A DNA stretch of 64,000 bases from assembly GCF_963576545.1 (NCBI RefSeq), contig NC_083644.1, forward strand, positions 26,787,393 through 26,851,392, given 5' to 3'. The stretch comes from Limanda limanda (Eukaryota; Chordata; Actinopteri; Pleuronectiformes; Pleuronectidae). Below are positions 36,891 to 47,340 of the stretch, piece after piece. How positions within the stretch are numbered: the stretch's first letter is position 1; every line of letters starts with the position of its first letter. The position numbers and the translations under genes were made by a program. The notes beneath the pieces are model-generated. The model saw only the letters and a program-made list of their open reading frames with translations. It searched no databases and had not been told where the DNA came from.

Positions 36891-38103
36891 TAGGGCCTAT
36901 ACAGCACCCAGCCACCAGGGTGATGTCCATTTTACTGTCTGGGGTTCAGCACTGAGCAATCTAACCAGATGTTCCCCTGAGAAATGTAAAGGGCTGAGGA
37001 GAAAGCTGGATAGGTGTGTGTCTTGAGTTTCTGAACTTTAGAAGCAGCACTTATGGTGAAGGAAGTCGCTGTGGTCCATGAAGGAGGCAAAGCATTGGGA
37101 TAATTGCTGTCTCTAATTAGGCTGTCCAGCTCACAAAGCTGAGCCAGCTCGAGCTCCGGGGCCTTGGGCTTTTAACTCTGACTCTTATAGTTTGGGCCAA
37201 TTCATTTAGTCCAACACGAGCTATGGATGACTGAGCTACGTCTCACAGCAGCAGAATGCAGCAGAACAGGAAATATAAGCAACGTAACCTGCACTGGGAA
37301 GTCAGCTATAATGTGGTGGTCATAGTGATATTATGACAAGATGATAAGAACATTTTAAAAGTTCAACAGCTTTCAAGTGATTGCCTCAAGGTGAGTTTTT
37401 CAGAGTGTGATTGGAACAAAATGGGAGAAGTTTGTGGAGTGTTCTGACTGAACTTCCACTAAGCTTAATTTCTGACAAAGTCGCTGCTCAAAGAGTGTTT
37501 GCTTTAATATTAAATTCCACTCTTGGTAACCATGGTATCCAAGGACTTTCAGCCAAAAATCTTAATATACTGTGTTCATGGCGGTCTCTTGCCCAAGCAG
37601 CAAATTGAACCAATACATAGTCCCTCAAGGAAGTACATCTAAATTTCTGCACCCTGGGAAGTAAAAACTGTGTCCAGGGAAATCCAAAACTAAATAACAA
37701 AGATGACGTTTGAAATTCTGTAGTTTGATCTGTGTATAATGGGCATGGCAAAACCAGACAGACTGAAATAAAAAAAGATGATCCTTGTGAGGATGCATTG
37801 CACCTCAATGTTATGACCAAGGGTTTTTTGTATAAAAACTCCATTCCTCTTAGTTTTGCAAAGTCAGTGTTGGCCTTTAAATCTTTTGTTAAGGCATGCT
37901 TTTATTTTCAGACATTTTTATTGTGCTTTGCTGCGGTTTTATGTGATGTTCTTTTATGATATCATCTCATGCTTTTATCTTCATCTTTGGTCTTTTATCA
38001 TTTTGCATCTGTTTTGCATTGTAAAACAGTTTTTTTTACTGCCACAAAGATATTTCTTTCCACCTTGATTGATTACTTTTACATCAAGTGCAATAAGATT
38101 CTT

Positions 38104-38285
38104 AACTTCAGTGATGAGTATGCAGACACTTCCACTGATGACAACGGCCTTTCTACCAGGAGCAGCGATGCTTCAATCTGTAGCTCGGACAAGTCAGCTC
38201 CAGACTGTGATGACATATCCGCCTGTGGGGGAGACATCTCTCAAGATTCCAAACAACAAGTGATGATGTGTCTGCTTGCATGAAG
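38104..38285 (+). repeat. Degenerate 21-bp coding-like tandem repeat, cluster 1
   Basis: In one open frame the codons fall into seven-residue units with a D/G-x-S start: DTSTDDN, GLSTRSS, DASICSS, DKSAPDC, (D)DISACGG, DISQDSK. One more unit (DVSACMK) follows after a two-base frame slip. At the DNA level the units share a GAT/GAC-NNN-TCN start spaced 21 bp apart. It looks like a decayed repeat that once encoded an acidic, serine-rich protein segment, or a minisatellite that happens to be open. No host gene was recognised. Confidence 0.6.
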
Positions 38286-38634
38286 TGATAACTCACAAAG
38301 GAAACCGATGTCAATACTTCCAACATGCTGTGATGAAATGGTAAGTCAAGACAGACATGCAGTAAAGTACCAGCATTATTCCTCTACTTACAACCTCATT
38401 TGACTTTTTTCACATTGCGAACCCACATGGCTTAAATATTTGATTCTCAGAATATTTCCCGCGGGGTCTTGATTTCATACAAATGGGAAACACCCACAGT
38501 TCAGTTGATTTGCAAGGAAGAGAAAACACATCAATAAACGACAGTAAATGTACAGCAAATAGTCTTCCTGACTGAATTTCCACTAACCATCATGTGTATG
38601 AGTGGGCTGTAATGGTGCTTCCACAAGTAAGGGG

Positions 38635-38743
38635 TGATGGCAACTTTGAATGCAGCAATGAAATTTCCACCAGGAGCAATGATGTGTCAAAGCATACAAA
38701 TGAGGTTTCAGATCAGGATGAAGATGTTTCTCGTCCATTACAT
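38635..38743 (+). repeat. Degenerate 21-bp coding-like tandem repeat, cluster 2
   Basis: Units DGNFECSN, EISTRSN, DVSKHTN, EVSDQDE and DVSRPLH run in one open frame, again seven residues each with an acidic-x-Ser start. The unit EISTRSN is close to GLSTRSS of cluster 1 at both protein and DNA level (ttccaccaggagcaatgatg versus tttctaccaggagcagcgatg). The roughly 350 bp between the clusters contain scattered similar words (gaccgatgtcaatacttcc-like and gaatttccactaacc). Confidence 0.6.
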
Positions 38744-40237
38744 TCCCATCGAAATGCAGGTTGTGTGAGGTAACACATTGTCAGAATGAATTGGGATACA
38801 AAGGGTGGACAGGGTCAGAGATGTTTAAAACCTCAAGTACCCTGTGGATTCGACTTTTGTACATGATTAAGCGATGATGAGTTGATTGACGTTGATTCTG
38901 CTATAACACTGATGCACATGACTTCAGATTCACATTGGATATTCAGTCAAACCAGAAAGTGGCTGCATACATAAACACATATGGGGCATATCCCTGGTAA
39001 CCGCTGTGCTGTAACCACAAATTTCGGATTGTGTTTCCGCATAATGAAGTTCAGCCTCGACTGAGCAGTACACATGCATTGTCAGCGAAAGACCCATCAA
39101 CACTCTCCCCTGGTCACTTATTTATTCCTGCTGCTGCTGCAGCTGCTTCTTTCTTCTCTACTAATTCCGGCATACACAAGCCACAGTTTTCATTATGCAG
39201 ATGACTAGTCTTTGCATAAAATTTTGAACAACACTTGTTGCCCTTAGATTAATTATTACTGTATCTTAGTCCACTGTTTCATCTGCGTCTCACTCATTGA
39301 GAAAAGGCAGAGAGGAGAGTTTGTTAGTTGTTCTGCAAAAGACGATACGCTTTTTGCTTACTTGCAGCTTATTGGGTGCAAGTGAACAGCCAACAAAGAT
39401 GATGAAATTGTGTAAAGAAATTGCTAAGATTTGATTTGACATTTTTGCTACCTTACACATGCTGCTTGTATTGCTTTAGCAGTGTTTAGACATGTAACTT
39501 GTTTCTCATCGGATTAAAACTCGATCCAGTCTAGTTTGATTCATTGGACAGCTGCTCCACGCTGCACACAGGAAAATGCACTGAACTCTTCAGTTTCTCC
39601 TCAGGACGTGTATGTTTAAACGCAAATGTCCGTGTGAAAGCCTTCGGAGGTTCTGCGGTTTTCCTCTGCCGGGTCCCCGGTATAAAGTCTGCAGAAACTC
39701 CGGGGGAGACGATGTAAAATAATGCAACAGAGGCGAAGATGAAAAAGAAAAGAAAAAAAAAATCTCTGGTTGAGAAATCGCCGTCACACACATCATGCAC
39801 AAGACACAGACAAACATGTCAAGAGAGTTTGGGGTGGTAATGCCCGGTGCTGTTGTCAATGTGCTGCAAACAAAATCACATGATCTCTGCAGTAGAGATG
39901 AGCCGGATACTCGGCAGAGACGAGTATCCGGTACGGATAAAGCACTTTTGCCGAGTACGATTATAATACGAGTAATCGGAGTCATTATCTGTGCTCGGAC
40001 TGAATGAAAATCCTCACACAGCGTCACAGCGCTCCTCCCGTCACACACGGCTCTGCTCACTCACTCACAGAACAGCTCTCTGTCTCTCAGTCACTCAGGT
40101 TCACTGCGCATCGGGACTGTTCCATAGGCTCAGTCAAGGAAGCAGAAATGATTCGTTCATTTCCCGACTGGGTCTTCGGGTACGAGTCTTTGGATCATTT
40201 TACACGAGACCTGCATTGGCTCAGTAGAGGAGCGCTG

Positions 40238-40614
40238 GAGATGCGAGGGACGTTCACTGTCTCCCGGAGAGGTGAACACTCTGTGTTTTTGGTATGGAAA
40301 GACGTGAATTATATTTGTTCACAAGTCATAGTGACTGGTTTTGTTATTTTCACTTTACATTTACACTTACTTTACAGTAAAGTAAACCTCTATTAAATAC
40401 AGTACAACATGACAGTTTGTATGGTTTGAAATTGTCATTTATTATCACACTGGCATTTAATTATCACGGCAAACAATTACACTGCACTAAACTTTAAGTG
40501 TTAATGTAGGGTGAAAATAACAAAACCAGTCTGTATGTGATAATTCACGTCTTTCTATACTGGGGGCGCAGGGTGTTCGTTTCTCCGGGGGACAGTGAAC
40601 GTCCCTCGCATCTC
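40238..40614. repeat. Large imperfect inverted repeat (hairpin) inside the hAT element
   Basis: The left arm (40238-40353) starts gagatgcgagggacgttcac and includes aaagacgtgaattat and ctggttttgttattttcac. The right arm (40511-40614) is its reverse complement with scattered mismatches and small gaps. The spacer is about 157 bp. Such a structure could be a foldback element nested in the hAT copy or part of the element's own design. Confidence 0.8.
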
Positions 40615-40629
40615 ACTCACACACACACA

Positions 40630-40676
<47 letters not shown>

Positions 40677-40699
40677 CCACACACACACACACACACACC
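40611..40699. repeat. (CA)n microsatellite, interrupted
   Basis: About 89 bp of CA with a few CT/CC interruptions, inside the hAT element 39893-40909. Confidence 0.95.
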
Positions 40700-41092
40700 T
40701 GGTGTGGAAATAAATTTAAAAAAAATAAAAATAAAAAAAATCATAAAAAAATTTCAAAGTTAAAAAAGAAAGTTATGTTGAACCAGCCCACTTCCTGGTT
40801 AAACCACACCCACTTCCTGGTTAGGCCCCGCCCATTCAGAGTACGGATACGGATAATTCATATGGTTAACAGATACAGATACAGATAATGCTGTACTCGC
40901 TCATCCCTACTCTGCAGTAGAATTAAAACATGGAGTCCTGCCTCTGTCTGCTGCACAACCCATCACCTGAATCCTGCTGAGGATGTGTTGCTGCTGTGAA
41001 CGTAAATCGGATAAAGACTATAAGGTTGCTTGATTCTCAACTGAACATGTTGAAATGACTGCAGTCACTTTGTTAGTGAAATTACACTTCAG

Positions 41093-42087
41093 TGTTAAGG
41101 CTCCGGTATGCTTCTACGTATCCGTTTCTCGGAGAGGGCTCCACAGGGGGCAAAGAGTCTTTTTGATTTTTGTTTCTCCGACCACTGTACGTCGAAAAAA
41201 ATTCACTGCCAAACTCATAGGTGGCGCAACGTAAGACGAGCTCAGAGAAGCCTACCCCATTTGGGAAGAAGAAGTCCACGTGTGTCTGTTTGCCTCTGTT
41301 AGCTTGCCTCCCACACACTGAACCATGGCAACTAACAGAACTAAATAAAGTGACACCCAGCGGGTCAAAATGCTGATGTAATCGTTTCTTAGCGCAGCGG
41401 TTCTCCGGTCTTGTTTCCGAACTGTGTTGCTGATTCCACAGCTTGAATCTGCTTGAGGCTACATGTAGCTAGAAGCTACAGGGAGCTAGCTCCCCCCCAG
41501 CTTCCACACACAGTCAGCAGGGACTCCCGACACTAACTACTACTATCCAGTGTTTGCTTCTAACCTGACGGTATTATAGAAACAGTGTCATGATAGAAGT
41601 GGAATTAAAGTCGTGACGGCGGGTTTTTGCACTGTTACCACCGCAGTTAGCATGGTGGCTAGCCCGCTAGCCTAGCATGCTAGCGCCGTTTTGAAAGCTC
41701 GTTATAACCGTATGTGACCGTGCACACATGCCGTCAGTGCTCTAACGAGCCACCGGCAGCCGGACAACTCCGCTGGCTTAACACACACGTCACATTAATC
41801 GTAGAATCGTAGTTGTGTTTGGGTTTGATGTGACACAGGGAAGAAGGCAGGAAGTGTGAGGTCCGGAAATGACGTCGTAAGGAAATGACGTCGTAGGGAA
41901 ATGATGTCGTTCGCGGACCAATCACAGCCAAGAGCTGTCCGTGGGCTCTCCGACATAAAGACGGACAGTTTGAAAAATCAGACGTGTACGAAATGCTCTC
42001 CGAGGCGCTCGGAGAGGGCGTTCCACGACGGATAGGGCGGTCTTATCTGTCCGTTTTACAAAAGACGTACAAGCATAAATTGGCCGT
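41093..42087. mobile_element. Probable non-autonomous DNA transposon (about 995 bp) with 8-bp flanking repeat
   Basis: CACTTCAG flanks both sides (41085-41092 and 42088-42095). Subterminal inverted similarity: left GGCTCCGGTATGCTTCTACG, right (reverse complement) GGCCAATTTATGCTTGTACG. The interior is GC-rich, has cggagagggc-type words near both ends, and has no transposase frame. The outermost bases do not match well, so the exact borders are inferred from the flanking repeat. Confidence 0.55.
41865..41912. repeat. Three tandem 16-bp units with TGACGTCG core
   Basis: Units read GGAAATGACGTCGTAA, GGAAATGACGTCGTAG and GGAAATGATGTCGTTC (41865-41880, 41881-41896, 41897-41912). The first two contain a TGACGTCG core resembling a CRE/ATF site, and GGAAATGACG has an ETS-like GGAA. 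A promoter or enhancer role inside the transposon is possible but inferred only. Confidence 0.75.
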
Positions 42088-42095
42088 CACTTCAG

Positions 42096-45000
42096 CTGTC
42101 ATTATCTCAGTTGTGAATAATCACACTAGGACAAAACATGATGTAAGTGTGAGGCTGAGAAAGACAGATGCATCAACACCTGGGCAGAACACATCGTAAA
42201 CAACCTACAGAGGTGATTTAAGCTGGTGGATTGAAATCTGTCTTGCACTCCTTGATCTGAAATGCAATAGATAGTTGAACAATTAATAATAAATTGTGTT
42301 GGTTCTTGAGTTTTCCAAAAAAAAAAAAAAAAACCTAAATCACTCACTTCCAACTTCATGAACATAAGGATTGTGATGCTGATCTCTATGACAGGACCAT
42401 GACCACTGAGCAAACTCCACCCATCAGTGAAACCCATGCTTTTTACAGACCTGAAATGAGCATATACTTTTTTCCTGAAACAGGTCAGAAGCATTTGGTT
42501 AAAAGCCATTTGGTTTGACAAAAAAAAAAAAAATCTTTAGTCCGACAGTGAGCTTTATCCTGCAAACATGAGGCGGTTGAGGCATAAGGCAATAAAGAAA
42601 TGGCTAGAAAAAAAGAAACCTGAAAACTTTGCATCTTAAAATTTATATCATATAATTTATGATGATTGTCACCAGTTCTGATCCTTGCTACTGCAAACAC
42701 TGACAGTTTGCATTGCATCAACTCTGTGTGCCATGGCCTACAATGCTCTCTCTCTCTCACTCTTTATTTGTATTCACTTCCAGCTCACCCTTTCCATCTC
42801 CATTTGTTTCTTGCGTTCCCCTGTCCATGTACTTCCCTGACACACACACAATCATCCTTTCATATCAGCGAGAAATTATTTTCATGAGAATAAAATATAC
42901 CCTGTCAACATTCTACCACCAATCACTGGGACATTGCACATTAGAATAATTTAAATGTAACTGCTGCAAATTGCATAATATCTCAGTTCAGATGCTGTCT
43001 CGCTTATTATGCCGTGGATTTGTATTCATCTATTCTGCATCATCTCGGCATATTCACAGTCTGATGTTATTGGAAACGCCAAATACAATGTTATTGCCAG
43101 TGGTGTTGTTTTGACAGCGGTTGACTTCCGAGCTGGCATTGCACACAAATACAAGACGCAGGCACAGAGATGCAGCTGTATGCAAGTCTGCACGCTGCAC
43201 AGACGTCATGTGAGCCAGGTTAACAGGAAAGCTGCGACAGCCAATTAATGTAACTGTGTTCAAATAAAGGGACGCTGGTTGTCAAGTTATTTAACCCTGA
43301 GTGCTCATATGTTTCCAATCACATTACAAGTACAGAGCCATTGTCGATGTCGTGTCAGTGTCATTTTCTGAGTTTAATTGCCTAGTAGAAGAGTCTGTGC
43401 ACTGTTCATTAACAAGTACAGCATCAAAAGCCAGTCATTTTAAATGAAGCCGTTAATGTGGGAGAGAAAGAAGACAGCATCCGATTAGACGAGTGGAGGG
43501 AAGCTGATACACGTTTTCCTGACTGCAAACCTCTATTTTTTCCGTTTTACTGAATTGCTTTTGTAAATACGTATTAATAAAACTACACAGAATATGGTGA
43601 TGAAAATGTTTTAACGAGATCCGGCCCAACTCACTCTGACATTTGAACAGACAAGGAAATTAAAGATGTGGGTAGTGTCGTGGAGAGCGTAACAAAAGAT
43701 GACATTGAGATATGTTATGACAAATATTAGGAGCCAATGTTTTTAGAGCCTGATGCTTGCAAAGGACAAAGAGTCAGAAAACCTCGACCTCTGCAGACTT
43801 CATTTTGTATTCCAATACTCCAGCCAGACAAAATCCCTGAATCAAATCTATCAGTGATTTTTCTGATTAATCGTGCAATGCTTGGATCTATAAACTGTCA
43901 ATAGCAATTTGTAACAAGTACAAAGTGACCTCTTGAAATGTTTTGTTGTATCAGTTGTTGCGTTGTCTGCTTGATGAATGGCTTACAAGATCAAATGATT
44001 ACTGAAACATGATTAATGTACTACTAATGGACAAATCAATTGAATAGCCATTTCAGTGCTAACTGCCATTTATGGCAATCTCAGTTTCTGAAGTACTATT
44101 TTCTTGAAAATAAAGAAAAGAAAAGAAAGAAAACATTTAAATAACTTCTTTCACAAAGCTATATCTAGGAACATATTCAATTTTGTAATACATTAATGAG
44201 ATGTATGTACTATTCTATGTTTTTTTTCTCTTTAGAATATGAGGAACTTTAACAAACAGAAACAGTAATTAATCAAGTAGAACCAGAGATATTAATTTTA
44301 TTTCATGCACCCAAAGAGAGAGCTGGTGAGCTCTTTCTAACTTCACACCCCATCATTTTTTTTCTCCTGAAATTTGTGGATGTTGACTCAATAACATCAC
44401 TTGAGGTCATCAAATGTCACCTGTTCCGCTAGTGTTTTTTTTTTTAAATCCGCATTGCATCAAGACCTGTATATGAATTGTGTCAAATCGCCGTAGCTGC
44501 TCTTTAATCGATCCAAACTTATCTGGATGATTTATATGACCTGCAGAAGTGAGTAAACACTGTATGTAACACATGTGCATCGTAATTTAATGTAACCACA
44601 CTTACATAGGTGAGTCTTACTGTGTTCAACATATTGTTGAGGCTGTGTTCGTGAGATTCTTATTCAACTGGGAGGCAGTGTAAAAGGAAGTATGCTGTTG
44701 CTATGGTTACATGCAGTTTTGCATACTTGGTATTAATGACTGGAGCTGTTGTTAAAGAATGTTGATGTATAATTATAAAGGAAATGTAAAGAATTACATT
44801 CTTTGCCTTTCTAGTTTAGTGACCTTGAAATCATCTGCATTATGAAATACTTGAGTGTATCCTTTAAGGGCTCGTGTTAATCCGTCAATGGATGCCTGAT
44901 GTAGAGAAAAGCTCATGCAATCATGAAAATAAAAATGTCACTACAACCTAATCAGCTGATTTCAGTGATTAAAAGAGCTTTAATGAGAAGTCTGTAATCA

Positions 45001-45218
45001 GTAAAGTGAGCTGCAGTTAGGAGAGACTGTATAGAAACCCGTATACGGATGGATTATAGCTCAGAAACACGTGCACACCTCATCGAGACTGAGATGCTAT
45101 TCATACTTTATGTTACATCCTCTCTCTGACTGGTGTCCATGACCACACTGAGAAATGTTTCCAATGTTCTTTCTGTTATTTGGTTCCTGTACTGGAGAGC
45201 TGTCAGCCACCCACATCT
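42096..45218. other. Non-coding stretch
   Basis: Poly-A runs near 42317-42333 and 42520-42533 may be tails of old retroposons. Otherwise nothing recognised. Confidence 0.55.
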
Positions 45219-45844
45219 AAGGCTACATCCGCACTCCTAAGTTTGCATTTGAAAATGCATCAACTCTGCTGAGCCTGGTGTCCACACTACCCTGGACTTT
45301 TAAAGCCGTAAAAAGAGAAGTTTATAAATGCCGCTGTCCCCGTTTCAGTTTGAAAACTCCGGGGCAGCTTTTAAGTCTGAGTGGGCAGAAACCGGGATGT
45401 GTAAAAGCGATGATGTAGACACTCCTAACCACTTGCTGATTGGGTCTTTTCGGTCACGATGTAGCCTTCGCTGATTCAGGTTCCTGTCAGATTACCCCCT
45501 TCCAGAAGAGGCATTAGCCTTGGCTACAGTGTGCAACGCAACACAGACAATCAATTACAGGGATTGTTGACCCAGTTGTCTTTACTAACAGCTGTTGTGC
45601 ACTTAATTCTGCATTTTAGAAAAAAACACCCACATAGGAGTAGCCATTTTGAGATCCCTTCTCATTTGTAGCACAGCAATTTCTGCAGCTAACAACCGAA
45701 TGCTGTGTACACCAGCACACACATGCCAAGTGTACATGAGGTCACTTATTTCAAAGTTACAGAGCCAAAACGCATGTGTGGGCCAAGCACTTTTTAGTCT
45801 GAAAACACTTCACCTGAAAACAAAGTAGTATAGAAGCAGCCTAC
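45219..45844. mobile_element. Probable non-autonomous DNA element (AAGGCTAC ends)
   Basis: The left side is aaggctacatccgcactcct. The right side is 'agtatagaagcagcctac', roughly its inverse. The interior has 'tttgaaaactccggggcagc' and 'gccaaaacgcatgtgtgggc', phrases I associate with a widespread fish DNA element. No coding frame. Confidence 0.5.
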
Positions 45845-47186
45845 GTCTCCCATACCACTCCCCTACATATCACTCTTATTAAGCCTGCTTACCTCCTGTC
45901 CACTTAACTATCATTTCACATATAACTTTACCTGTTCATAAATCAATCATGTCACTGATTGATTATATTTCTTTTTGCAAACATTCTTTAAAAGTAAATA
46001 TATGTCTGAATTTATGTTGGACCCTGTGTTTACTATTAAATTATTTTAATATTTTTATTTTGTTGGTTGTCATTATATTTTCTGTTTATGTTTAATTTAT
46101 CAGCCAACAAAACTGAATAGTGAAATCATCATAGTCATATTAACACATTATTGCATCATATAAGTCTTTTTTCTCTTTCTTACTTTGTATAAACTTAAAA
46201 TTGAGGCATTTATTACTAGCCTTTGTATTGTGTTTGTCAAGTGGTTAATATTACTGCTTCAAAGCCATATAAGACGTTAACCTGGGGTTAAATCCTGAGT
46301 CGTCTGAGGAAACAAGCTCTTTGAGTGGGGAGGACAGTGAGAGATGAGGCTGTAAGCAGAGTGAGAACATAGCTCCACCTCAGTGATTAGTGGCTAAAGC
46401 GGCTGCACCTTCATAAAACCTCCTGATGCCTTTACCGAGACATGACGAGCACTCCTCCATTCAGCCTACTTTCAGCTGTTTGCTCTTTACAAACTTTTTG
46501 ACAGGTAGTTCAGCTTCCTTGTAAAAAACACAGAAAACCTTAAGCTCACTTGAAAGTGTTTGAAATGTCAGAATAAATTACAGTTTTTTACTGGATAAAG
46601 TCAATTAGCAGCATAATGAGCTGGGAAGTAAACACTGAAGTGGAATGAACATATCTGACTTGGAGGCTGTATTCAGTTATATCTTCTCCAACCAACCTGT
46701 GTTGGACAGAATCAGGTTTTCTGAAATCACAGGTTATTTACTATCTCTCTCAGGAGGACTCAGTTCACACATCAAGGTCAGAGGGGTGATTCACCTAGTC
46801 CTCTATTCATTTCTGCTCCAGGATACACAATCTTTTGCAGTAGCCATGGAATCAAAGGTTGAGATAGGAGGCCGAATACATATCAACTGGAGGAAGGTAC
46901 AAAATATATCTCCAAATATGCACTCATTGATTGTGGAGAGAGACGTAGAGTCAACCGCCCCTGTTATAGGTAGGACAGAGGTGAAGAGAAGACACAACAA
47001 GGGTCTGGCAAGACGAGCCAATGCATATTGCATAAATAAAGATATAGGACCAACTCATGACATACTACTTTTAACTTGACAACATCTGCAAGGTTCAAGC
47101 AGATGCTGTTTATGGTTGTGATTATTCTCCCTGATGCAACTGGTCCCGACAGTTGACTTCTACTAAAGACATCATCCCTCTCCAAA

Positions 47187-47210
47187 GGGTTAGGGGTTAG
47201 GGTTAGGGTT
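47187..47210. repeat. Short interstitial telomere-like repeat
   Basis: Reads GGGTTAGGGGTTAGGGTTAGGGTT without the spaces between units: four GGGTTA units, one carrying an extra G. It is far too short for a functional telomere. Confidence 0.8.
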
Positions 47211-47211
47211 G

Positions 47212-47340
47212 CAAAGCTGTTTACCCCTCCGAATCCAAAAGTGTTTGTGGACTCAAACACTTCACCGACCCCTCCATCACAACAGGCATGAGTAGATAAT
47301 GAGTGAATGTTCATTTTTCTGCAAACTATTCCTTTAATTA
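47212..47340. repeat. Right-end fragment of the CCTTAAAGGG element family
   Basis: Contains 'gctgtttacccctccgaatc', 'aaaagtgtttgtggactcaa' and 'tgcaaactattcctttaatt', matching 57030-57151. The fragment starts exactly where a short telomere-like repeat ends. Confidence 0.6.

Larger units (their letters stand above)
39893..40909. mobile_element. Non-autonomous hAT element (1017 bp) with perfect 8-bp target duplication
   Basis: Ends are TAGAGATGAGC (39893) and GCTCATCCCTA (40909), near-perfect inverted repeats of each other. Both sides carry CTCTGCAG (39885-39892 and 40910-40917), a perfect 8-bp duplication, the hallmark of hAT insertion. There is no transposase, so a relative must have moved it. 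Inside are repeated 'cgagtatccggtacggat' words near the left end and 'tacggatacggata' near the right end, a roughly 105-bp-arm inverted repeat (40238-40353 / 40511-40614) and a long CA tract (40611-40699). A related left end occurs at 29929. Confidence 0.88.

Noticed and set aside
40611..40699. Considered as a CRISPR-like or satellite array
   Set aside because: It is a simple CA dinucleotide repeat without spacers.
46645..47079. 144-codon open frame
   Set aside because: No recognisable domain. It runs into the telomere-like and transposon fragment region shortly after, and no splice or promoter support was seen.
47187..47210. Considered as chromosome-end sequence
   Set aside because: Only four units with ordinary unique sequence on both sides.
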